This document shows positions 1-5,115 of a DNA stretch of 7,392 nt, in pieces. Positions within the stretch are counted from its first letter, which is position 1; every line of letters begins with the position of its first letter. Made by a program: the position numbers and the translations under genes. The stretch spans positions 1-7,392 of the forward strand of contig JAUVOZ010000100.1 of NCBI GenBank assembly GCA_030598885.1, given 5' to 3'. The stretch comes from Anaerolineae bacterium. GTDB taxonomy: Bacteria > Chloroflexota > Anaerolineae > Anaerolineales > E44-bin32. The notes beneath the pieces are model-generated. The model was not told the DNA's origin, ran no database searches, and saw only the letters and a program-made list of their open reading frames with translations.

Positions 1-242
1 ACCAGAACTCCAATCAATATCGCAAACGCGATCCCGGTCGCCGCTGCAGTGAACGTATTAATCAAACCTCTCTCGAGTCGATCAATGTTTGCAATCGCTG
101 CCTTAACCACTAAAGCCGGACCTGGAACGAGGAAGGGTGGCCAGTTGAACAATTCAACTGCTCCCGCCCAAGAAGTCAAAAGGGCCACCAATATAATGAA
201 AGGTGGTGCGATAATAGACAAAGACTTTTTAATGGCACTCAT
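1..242 (-). CDS. ABC transporter permease, SsuC/TauC/NrtB-type (N-terminal part; continues past left edge)
   Basis: Inner-membrane permease subunit of a nitrate/sulfonate/taurine-like importer. About 80 residues are visible, starting MSAIKKSLSIIAPPF. A short basic N-terminus leads into a first hydrophobic helix, followed by a WPPFLVPGP segment. This loop precedes the transport domain in this family, where the usual pattern is an (L/F)P-P-P spacing before the first conserved helices. After it comes NIDRLERGLINTFTAAATGI, matching the family's 'L..SL.R...G...' entry into the second helix. The ATG lies inside the stop of the ATPase gene (ATGA overlap, 239-242), with GGAGG four bases upstream (247-251 on the opposite strand), so the two genes are translationally coupled. 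The C-terminal two thirds, including the EAA loop that contacts the ATPase, lie outside the window. Substrate cannot be decided: sulfonate, taurine, nitrate and pyrimidine (thiamine precursor) permeases look alike at this end. Confidence 0.8.
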   Translation of the reverse strand, partial: MSAIKKSLSIIAPPFIILVALLTSWAGAVELFNWPPFLVPGPALVVKAAIANIDRLERGLINTFTAAATGIAFAILIGVL

Positions 243-1051
243 GCTCCCTCCAACAAAAAACGGCTCACTATTCTGCACGTCTCAGCAAACTCAGCGCTGG
301 TTCTCAATTCAGGTTTACGTTCTCCTCCATATGGAACCGGGATTTCTTTTATGATTAGACCGGGACGGCGGGACATCACGATCACGCGTGTAGACATGAA
401 CACGGCCTCACTGACCGAGTGCGTCACGAACAGTGTCGTGAATCCGTAATTGCGCTGAAGCTTCAGGAAATCTTCGTTAAGTGTGTGACGAGTAATCTCA
501 TCCACCGCCGCAAATGGCTCGTCCATTAAGAAGAGTTCCGGGCGTAAGACGAGAGTACGCGCCAGACTGACCCGCATCTTCATGCCGCCTGAAAGTTCCC
601 TCGGATACGCATTTTCGAATCCTTGTAAGCCAAGCTGCTCAAGGGTTTCTCGAGCCAGCCGCTGTCGCTCAGTTATAGGAGTTCCAGCCACCTCAAGGAG
701 CAACTCGACATTTCGTTGCGCAGTGCGCCATGGAAGCAGATGCGCATCTTGAAACACAAAACCTATGTTGCCGCGCTTATTTTCAAACGCGTGGGTCTCA
801 ATGGTACCCTCCGTCGGTGTAATTAATCCGGCGATGAGACGCAGCAATGTGGACTTTCCACACCCCGAAGGACCGACCAAAGTCACAAATTCACCCTTCT
901 CTAGGGTAAGATTTGTACTTCCTAGGGCCTCTGTCCCCGTCCTATATGTCTTTGACACATTCTTAACCACGAGAACGCGCCCATTTTCTGTTTGGGGGTG
1001 GCCGGGTTTATTCTCCAAAACTGTGTCGGTTAGACTGGATTTACTAGTCAC
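239..1051 (-). CDS. ABC transporter ATP-binding protein, SsuB/TauB/NrtD family
   Basis: ATPase that powers the importer whose permease follows it. The 270 residues contain every nucleotide-binding motif: Walker A GPSGCGKST (60-68), Q-loop Gln101 in FVFQDAHLLPW, signature LSGGM (153-157) followed by KMRVSLARTL, Walker B LFLMDEP (173-179), D-loop AAVD (181-184), and switch His211 in FVTHSVSEA. The SGGMKMRVSLAR variant and the 'QDAHLLPWRT' Q-loop are typical of the nitrate/sulfonate/taurine subfamily, and the length is normal. About 25 extra polar residues precede the first strand. The start is GTG at 1051, supported by AAGGAGG eight bases upstream (1060-1066). A second GTG four bases upstream is out of frame. 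The stop overlaps the permease start by four bases. No periplasmic substrate-binding protein is visible; it may lie beyond the left edge. Transcription probably comes from the promoter at 1350-1378. Confidence 0.95.
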   Translation of the reverse strand: MTSKSSLTDTVLENKPGHPQTENGRVLVVKNVSKTYRTGTEALGSTNLTLEKGEFVTLVGPSGCGKSTLLRLIAGLITPTEGTIETHAFENKRGNIGFVFQDAHLLPWRTAQRNVELLLEVAGTPITERQRLARETLEQLGLQGFENAYPRELSGGMKMRVSLARTLVLRPELFLMDEPFAAVDEITRHTLNEDFLKLQRNYGFTTLFVTHSVSEAVFMSTRVIVMSRRPGLIIKEIPVPYGGERKPELRTSAEFAETCRIVSRFLLEGA

Positions 1052-1124
1052 GCACTGTTCCTCCTTAATCTGTATTACCGTTCAACATTTGCCTTGATTG
1101 CGCAAATTATGGTGTTATACGAGC

Positions 1125-1304
1125 CTACGGGAGTAGCTTCCCGAAGGAGATCTTGCGTGATTTGTGTTGGATACGGTGGTTTAGATGGATCTGGGGCCCT
1201 TGTCTGCCAAGTATTGTCGCGACGGGTAGGGCAATGCGGCTCGAATTGAATGGCGTTTGATCACCGCAACACATAACCTGCTTTGAAGTTATGGAAACTT
1301 TCAT
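1125..1304 (-). CDS. Possible small leader ORF, 59 codons, unrecognised
   Basis: An ATG-started frame inside the leader of the ABC-transporter operon encodes a basic 59-residue peptide beginning MKVSITSKQVMCCGDQ and ending SFGKLLP. It has a Cys-Cys pair (12-13), is rich in Arg, Lys and His in its second half, and has no signal peptide or transmembrane helix. No Shine-Dalgarno sequence precedes the ATG (ACGAACAGAA just upstream). The frame may be a chance opening. It is listed because it lies about 40 bases downstream of a strong promoter and ends about 75 bases before the ATPase start, where a leader peptide could sit. Confidence 0.12.
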   Translation of the reverse strand: MKVSITSKQVMCCGDQTPFNSSRIALPVATILGRQGPQIHLNHRIQHKSRKISFGKLLP

Positions 1305-1308
1305 TTCT

Positions 1309-1324
1309 GTTCGTCTATACGAAC
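1309..1324. promoter_or_regulatory. Inverted repeat GTTCGT-N4-ACGAAC, candidate operator
   Basis: A perfect 6-bp inverted repeat with a 4-base spacer lies about 20-35 bases downstream of the predicted start site of the minus-strand promoter at 1350-1378. The motif CGTATNNACGAAC formed by its reverse strand recurs at 1384-1396, just upstream of the -35 box (11 of 13 positions identical). Two copies flanking one promoter fit a dimeric repressor that could loop the DNA. The arrangement GTTC-N8-GAAC is not the Gram-positive LexA box (GAAC-N4-GTTC). No regulator gene is visible, so the protein is unknown. Confidence 0.4.
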
Positions 1325-1327
1325 GGT

Positions 1328-1339
1328 TTACACGTGTAA
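1328..1339. promoter_or_regulatory. Perfect 12-bp palindrome TTACACGTGTAA, candidate operator
   Basis: The palindrome spans roughly +4 to +15 of the transcript predicted from the minus-strand promoter at 1350-1378, a usual place for a repressor site. It is centred on CACGTG and separated by three bases from the neighbouring inverted repeat at 1309-1324. Its form suits a helix-turn-helix dimer of the TetR or LacI type, but nothing here identifies the protein. Confidence 0.4.
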
Positions 1340-1349
1340 CTCAAGGCCC

Positions 1350-1378
1350 ATAATAACCGAAAAAGGAACCATTGTCAA
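1350..1378 (-). promoter_or_regulatory. Sigma-70-type promoter for the ABC-transporter operon
   Basis: Read on the minus strand, a perfect -35 box TTGACA (1373-1378) is separated by exactly 17 bases (1356-1372) from the -10 box TATTAT (1350-1355; five of six consensus bases). The spacer has a CCTTTTTC run. Predicted start of transcription is near 1343. It points to the ATPase gene about 290 bases away and is bracketed by the candidate operators at 1309-1339 and 1384-1396, which supports regulated expression of the transporter. Confidence 0.7.
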
Positions 1379-1383
1379 GTGTC

Positions 1384-1396
1384 CGTATTCACGAAC
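1384..1396. promoter_or_regulatory. Second copy of the CGTATNNACGAAC motif, candidate operator
   Basis: CGTATTCACGAAC matches the reverse strand of the inverted repeat at 1309-1324 (CGTATAGACGAAC) at 11 of 13 positions. It begins six bases upstream of the minus-strand -35 box (1373-1378), so a protein bound here could contact RNA polymerase or pair with the downstream site about 70 bases away. This copy is a half-preserved palindrome only. Confidence 0.3.
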
Positions 1397-1550
1397 AAGT
1401 CCTGTTAATAAACAAGGCGCGTCTCACGCCCTAGGAATGCTAAGCATGGATGCGGCTACTTTTAGTGTAACTTAGATGATTAGCAAATCGCAGAGTACAA
1501 ACAACTATTCTCACGTAGCAATAATCGCCAAAACGCACTTCGATCTGGAC
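1397..1550. other. Intergenic stretch with no recognised feature
   Basis: Between the two divergent promoter regions I see no open frame of note, no RNA gene and no convincing promoter. The only structures are a chance-sized odd palindrome ATGCTAAGCAT (1437-1447) and a short GCGT-3-ACGC repeat (1419-1429). No CIRCE element (HrcA) or HAIR element (HspR), the usual heat-shock operators before dnaJ-like genes, is present here or nearer the gene. Confidence 0.5.
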
Positions 1551-1571
1551 ATTAGAATCATATTAGACTCA
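1551..1571 (+). repeat. Tandem 10-bp direct repeat upstream of the dnaJ-like promoter
   Basis: ATTAGAATCA (1551-1560) is followed after one base by ATTAGACTCA (1562-1571), nine of ten bases identical with an 11-base period, close to one helical turn. It ends 11 bases before the -35 box at 1583. Two copies on the same DNA face directly upstream of a promoter is the geometry of an activator or response-regulator site, but a chance repeat of this size in A+T-rich DNA is also possible. Confidence 0.3.
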
Positions 1572-1582
1572 CCCTCCTCATC

Positions 1583-1612
1583 TTGACACTGTTTCCCTGC
1601 CGCCCTTACAAT
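1583..1612 (+). promoter_or_regulatory. Sigma-70-type promoter for the dnaJ-like/htrA/release-factor operon
   Basis: Perfect -35 box TTGACA (1583-1588), 18-base spacer (1589-1606), and -10 box TACAAT (1607-1612; five of six consensus bases). Transcription should start near 1619-1620, leaving a leader of only about 15 bases before the ATG at 1635. That leader has GAAGG/TAGG as a weak ribosome binding site. No heat-shock operator was seen beside it, so housekeeping-type expression is the simplest reading. Confidence 0.7.
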
Positions 1613-1634
1613 CAAAGGTGAAGGTTAGGCATCT

Positions 1635-2549
1635 ATGGAATATAAAGATTACTACAAAATCCTTGGGGTAGAACGAAAAGCTGATGAGGAAGAAATCAAG
1701 CGCGCTTACCGCAAGCTGGCGTTAAAGCTACACCCAGACAAGAATCCAGGCGACAAACAAGCTGAAGAACGATTCAAAGGGATCAACGAAGCTTATGACG
1801 TTCTTGGGAACCCAGCCAAGCGCGCCAAGTACGATCAATTAGGTTCCTCATATCAGGCTTGGCAGCGGAGAGGTGGCAGGCCCGGCGGCTTCGATTGGTC
1901 GCAATGGACCACTGGAACCCCAGGAGGTGTTCGAGTCGAGGTCGGCGACATCGGCGACCTGTTCGGTAATTTTTCCGATTTCTTCTCATCCATATTCGGC
2001 GGTATGGCTGGCCAAGGTCAGGATGTCACCAGTCGTCCTAGGGGACGTCCCCGCCACATCGAACAGCCGGTTAATATCAGCTTGAATGAGGCTTACACCG
2101 GCACTACCCGCATCATCCACTATAATGGACGAAAGATTGAGGTAAAGATCCCACCAGGAGCTAAAACCGGCACCAAGGTCCGCATCAGCCTCCCGGCGAA
2201 ACCCGACCGCCGTAACGCAGGGAATTTTTATCTGCTGGTTAATGTCACCCCCGATCCTTTCTTTGAACGTAAAGGGGACGACCTTTATATAATCGTGGAC
2301 CTTGATCTATTCAGTGCCGTGTTGGGGAGCGAGATCCAAGTGCGAACCCTGGCAGGGGATGTAATGCTCAATATCCCTCCAGGAAGTCAGCCCAACCAGA
2401 CGTTCCGCCTAAAGGGACGCGGCATGCCTAAGTTACGCAATCCCACACAGCGTGGAGACCTTTACGCTCGTCTCCATGTTAGCCTGCCACAGAAATTAAA
2501 CGACCGCGAGCGAGACCTTTTTCAACAACTTTCCAAGCTTCGCGGTTGA
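1635..2549 (+). CDS. J-domain co-chaperone, DnaJ/CbpA type without zinc finger
   Basis: Cytosolic Hsp40 that stimulates a DnaK/Hsp70 ATPase and delivers non-native proteins; no dnaK is in the window. The 304 residues show an N-terminal J domain (about 4-70) with the essential HPD motif at 33-35 between helices II and III, and YDQLG at its end. A Gly/Phe/Trp-rich linker follows (about 78-130, with GGFDWSQW and DLFGNFSDFFSSIFGG). Two C-terminal substrate-binding beta domains follow (about 142-220 and 221-298: PVNISLNEAYTGTT, KIPPGAKTGTKVRI, DPFFERKGDDLY, LNIPPGSQPNQTFRLKG, GDLYARLHVSLP). The CxxCxGxG zinc repeats of classical DnaJ are absent, which places it with CbpA-like type II proteins of similar length (about 300). 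ATG at 1635 is the natural start, directly before the J domain, with a weak ribosome site. It is the first gene of an operon; htrA starts 21 bases after its stop. Confidence 0.95.
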   Translation: MEYKDYYKILGVERKADEEEIKRAYRKLALKLHPDKNPGDKQAEERFKGINEAYDVLGNPAKRAKYDQLGSSYQAWQRRGGRPGGFDWSQWTTGTPGGVRVEVGDIGDLFGNFSDFFSSIFGGMAGQGQDVTSRPRGRPRHIEQPVNISLNEAYTGTTRIIHYNGRKIEVKIPPGAKTGTKVRISLPAKPDRRNAGNFYLLVNVTPDPFFERKGDDLYIIVDLDLFSAVLGSEIQVRTLAGDVMLNIPPGSQPNQTFRLKGRGMPKLRNPTQRGDLYARLHVSLPQKLNDRERDLFQQLSKLRG

Positions 2550-2570
2550 TTGGCTTTCGAGAGAATGACA

Positions 2571-3776
2571 ATGAAAAAACGTTCAATAATGATCGTTGTT
2601 GTTGCTATAGCCTTGATCTCCGTTTCCATATCATGCTCCACGGCTACTTGGCTTAGGAAAACTGCCGTCACCGAGACGCCAATACCATCACCTCAACCCG
2701 AGCCGACTTCACGTGAACCATCAGCCATGCCCGTTCGCAGCAGCGAGGTCCTGATACTTGAGGGCAACCTTGCCAACCTCTACCAGCGCGTCAACCCAGG
2801 TGTTGTCACCATTTGGAGGTACGACACCACCGGCTCAGCTAATGAGGATAGTTTCCCAACCGGACAGGGCTCCGGTTTCGTGATCGACCTTGATGGACAC
2901 ATTGTCACCAATCAACACGTGATTGCTGGCGCGAATGAGATTGAGGTCGACTTCCCGTCTGGTTTAAAAGCCTGGGCCGATCTGGTTGGCACAGACCCCG
3001 ATGCAGACCTAGCAGTACTCAAGGTCGACGTGCCTGAAGAAGAGTTGGTGCCATTACAGTTCGGTGACTCGGACGAAGTTCTAGTTGGGGACTTTGTAGT
3101 TGCTATCGGAAACCCATTTGGCCTTTCGGGATCGATGACCGTTGGTATCGTCTCTGCTATAGGTCGTATTCTCGAATCCGAGAATCCCGCACCCAATGGG
3201 GGGCTATTTGCCGCCGGTGACATCATCCAAACCGACGCCGCCATCAACCCGGGTAACTCAGGCGGGCCGCTGATTAACATGTACGGGGAGGTGATCGGGA
3301 TAAACCGTGCTATCCGCAGCGAGTCGTTCACCTTGCGCGGCGACATCGCCAATTCTGGTGTGGGCTTCGCAATTCCGATCAACATTCTTCGACAGGTAGT
3401 ACCCAAGATTATTGAAACCGGCAGCTACGACTATCCCTACCTTGGAATCGTCAGCCTGAATGATGACCTATGGAACTTAAAGATTATCGAGGCGCTCGGG
3501 TTACCTTCTAATACCACTGGAGCTTACATCACGGGAATCGCCCCTGGCGGTCCTGCCGAAGAGGCTGGTATCAGAAGCGGCAGCCAGCCTACTTCGATCG
3601 GGATACTTGCTGGCGGCGATTTGATCATCGCCATTGATGATCAGCCGGTACGTCGCTTTAGCGAACTGCTCTCCTATATCATAAACCACACACAAGTCAA
3701 TCAGGTTGTGATCCTGACCGTCTTGCGTGAGGGAGCAGAACTCGACATCCGCTTAACCATCGGCGCTCGTCCCTGA
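2571..3776 (+). CDS. htrA: HtrA/DegP-family serine protease, exported, single PDZ domain
   Basis: Envelope protease that degrades damaged or misfolded exported proteins. I use the ATG at 2571 (401 residues): it follows GAGAG by seven bases and gives a clean signal sequence, MKKRSIM then a hydrophobic stretch to about residue 21. An ATG at 2565 or a TTG at 2550 in the same frame is possible. Cys22 ends the hydrophobic stretch, but its lipobox (SIS-C) lacks the usual Leu at -3, so lipoprotein anchoring is uncertain. A Pro/Thr/Ser-rich linker (about 35-60) follows. The trypsin-like domain has the full triad: His116 in TNQHV, Asp146 in DADLAVL, Ser230 in GNSGGP. The PDZ domain is about 288-395 (YLGI, GAYITGIAPGGPAEEAGI, GGDLIIAIDDQPV). 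The length is normal for single-PDZ HtrA. It lies 21 bases after the J-protein gene and 50 before the release-factor-like gene, so it is probably co-transcribed with both. Confidence 0.95.
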   Translation: MKKRSIMIVVVAIALISVSISCSTATWLRKTAVTETPIPSPQPEPTSREPSAMPVRSSEVLILEGNLANLYQRVNPGVVTIWRYDTTGSANEDSFPTGQGSGFVIDLDGHIVTNQHVIAGANEIEVDFPSGLKAWADLVGTDPDADLAVLKVDVPEEELVPLQFGDSDEVLVGDFVVAIGNPFGLSGSMTVGIVSAIGRILESENPAPNGGLFAAGDIIQTDAAINPGNSGGPLINMYGEVIGINRAIRSESFTLRGDIANSGVGFAIPINILRQVVPKIIETGSYDYPYLGIVSLNDDLWNLKIIEALGLPSNTTGAYITGIAPGGPAEEAGIRSGSQPTSIGILAGGDLIIAIDDQPVRRFSELLSYIINHTQVNQVVILTVLREGAELDIRLTIGARP

Positions 3777-3826
3777 GATCGTTACCCCAGATGAGGGCAT
3801 CTAGCTTTCTTTGAGTGGAGGTTACC

Positions 3827-4933
3827 ATGCTCACCGAGCAGGACCTGCAAGAGTTGATTTCTTACCAGTCAAATTACCCAGTACTGAGCATTTTTCTCAA
3901 TGCGGATCCGTCAGTTGGTTCAGCTGATGTTTATAAATTACGCCTCCGTCAAATGCTCAAAGACTACAACCAAGATGCCCCAGAGGACACTGAAGCAGTT
4001 GAACGCTTTGTTGAGCACGAGTACGATTGGTCTGGCCGTAGCCTGGCAATTTTCTCCTGCGCAAAGGACGATTTCTTCCGGATTTTCTCCCTCGCATTAC
4101 CTATGCGCGATCGAATACGTCTTCTAAACCGTCCCTACGTCAAACCACTAGTCGATCTCCTCAATAACTATGGAAACTACGGCGTGGTACTGGTTGATAA
4201 ACAAGGTGCACGCCTGTTCCACTTCCACCTGGGTCAACTGCAAGAGCAGAAGGGGACAATGGGGGAGGCCGTACGTCATACTAAGCTCGGAGGTGGCTCA
4301 CAAACTCCGGGTAGGCGCGGTGGCGCAACCGGTCAGACGCGTTACGCTGAGGAAGTCGCCGCGCGGAACATTAAAGAAGCTACTCGCTTCGCCGCCAGCT
4401 TTTTCAAGCAGAAAAATGTTCGCCGGGTATTAATCGGCGGTACAGAAGCAAACGTGGCCCGCTTCATCAATCTACTGCCAAAGACCTGGCAGAGCCTGGT
4501 GATGGGCACATTCCCAATGGAAATGACTGCCGGTTACATCCAGGTTCTGGATAAGGCCATCGCCGTCGCACAGAAAGCGAAGAGGAAGAATGAAACCCGC
4601 TTGGTGAATGCGGTCATAACCGCTGCCGCGAAAGGTCGTGAAGGGGTAATACGCCTCGATGACACACTAGGCGCGGTCCACGCGGGTCAAGTTCAAAAAC
4701 TAGTGATATGTGAGGGTTATCGCGCCGCTGGATATCGTTGCCAGGGTTGCGGCTACCTGACCGCTCAGGCGTTGGAGAAATGCCCATTCTGTAGTAACCC
4801 AATTGAAATAATCGAAGATGCTATCGAAATGGCTGTGCGTAAAGTATTATCTGATGGGGGCGAGGTTGAAGTGATCCACGAGAGTCGCGAACTAGAAAAA
4901 GCTGGACGAATTGGCGCCTTACTGCGTTACTAA
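3827..4933 (+). CDS. Bacterial archaeo-eukaryotic release-factor-like protein (VLRF1/baeRF family, probably family 10)
   Basis: Homologue of the eRF1/aRF1 class and of Vms1/ANKZF1, which cleave peptidyl-tRNA on the ribosome; the bacterial versions are predicted ribosome-rescue hydrolases. The ATG at 3827 (368 residues) has GGAGG five bases upstream (3817-3821); an in-frame GTG at 3815 would overlap that site. N-terminal part: YPVLSIFLNADPS (about 17-29), typical of baeRF proteins. Middle domain: GVVLVDKQGARLFHFHLG (about 119-136), a catalytic-loop region with GGGSQ (155-159) and GATGQTRYAEE (166-176), then NIKEATRFAASFF and RRVLIGGTEANVARF. C-terminal domain: LDDTLGAVHAGQVQKLVICE, then a zinc ribbon of two CxxC pairs (Cys305, Cys308, Cys319, Cys322), ending GRIGALLRY, closely like the 'GIGAILRY' end of archaeal aRF1. 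Third gene of the operon. The family is well supported; the reaction is inferred. Confidence 0.85.
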   Translation: MLTEQDLQELISYQSNYPVLSIFLNADPSVGSADVYKLRLRQMLKDYNQDAPEDTEAVERFVEHEYDWSGRSLAIFSCAKDDFFRIFSLALPMRDRIRLLNRPYVKPLVDLLNNYGNYGVVLVDKQGARLFHFHLGQLQEQKGTMGEAVRHTKLGGGSQTPGRRGGATGQTRYAEEVAARNIKEATRFAASFFKQKNVRRVLIGGTEANVARFINLLPKTWQSLVMGTFPMEMTAGYIQVLDKAIAVAQKAKRKNETRLVNAVITAAAKGREGVIRLDDTLGAVHAGQVQKLVICEGYRAAGYRCQGCGYLTAQALEKCPFCSNPIEIIEDAIEMAVRKVLSDGGEVEVIHESRELEKAGRIGALLRY

Positions 4934-5042
4934 CCCACATCGACATTCATTATCTCCAACACCGGTAAGTGCACTGGAAAAACTACCCTCTCCTCGCGGT
5001 TGACCTTTTTTCAGTGGAGTCACCTGTTAAACCTTCACAATA

Positions 5043-5075
5043 AAACCTCTGGGTCCTGGTCGAACCCAGAGGTTT
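5043..5075. terminator. Bidirectional intrinsic terminator between convergent operons
   Basis: AAACCTCTGGGT (5043-5054) and ACCCAGAGGTTT (5064-5075) form a perfect 12-bp stem with a 9-base loop. Read on the minus strand, the stem is followed by TTTTATTGTG, a reasonable U-tract, so it best terminates the membrane-protein operon whose last gene stops 40 bases earlier at 5116. On the plus strand the trailing run is only TTTG, weaker, but it is the only good hairpin after the release-factor-like gene that ends at 4933. The rest of the 182-base gap (4934-5115) shows nothing else I can name. Confidence 0.85.
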
Positions 5076-5115
5076 GTGCTCATGTACAAGATGGAAGCTA
5101 TTTCAGGCTCATCCT

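Larger units (their letters stand above)
1052..1343 (-). other. Long 5' leader of the ABC-transporter operon, with a small stem-loop
   Basis: If transcription starts about seven bases past the -10 box at 1350-1355, roughly 290 bases are transcribed before the ATPase start codon. The stretch contains the ribosome binding site AAGGAGG (1060-1066) and a short inverted repeat CGGGA-6-TCCCG (1128-1143) with no following T-run, so it is not a classical terminator. I looked for the conserved parts of TPP, cobalamin, FMN, SAM and guanidine-I riboswitches and saw none. A 59-codon open frame (1125-1304, minus) lies inside it and is listed separately. What the leader does is unknown; a weaker second promoter nearer the gene cannot be excluded. 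Confidence 0.35.

Noticed and set aside
49..354. Plus-strand open frame of 101 codons
   Set aside because: Lies antisense across the permease start and ATPase end, whose motifs are unmistakable; no recognisable domain and no ribosome site.
765..1097. Plus-strand open frame of 110 codons opposite the ATPase N-terminal half
   Set aside because: Shadow of the Walker A region on the other strand; the minus-strand protein is clearly the real one.
1128..1143. Intrinsic terminator or TPP-type riboswitch in the transporter leader
   Set aside because: The 5-bp stem has no T-run on either strand, and the conserved TPP aptamer core was not found.
1309..1324. LexA/SOS box
   Set aside because: The half-sites are in the opposite order and spacing (GTTC-N8-GAAC instead of GAAC-N4-GTTC).
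2912..3406. Minus-strand open frame of 164 codons inside htrA
   Set aside because: Antisense to the catalytic domain of HtrA; its low-complexity Ser/Pro/Thr content is the usual shadow composition.
4934..5042. Small gene or extra terminator before the main hairpin
   Set aside because: The GACCTTTTTT run at 5002-5011 lacks a proper stem before it, and no open frame with a ribosome site fits in the gap.
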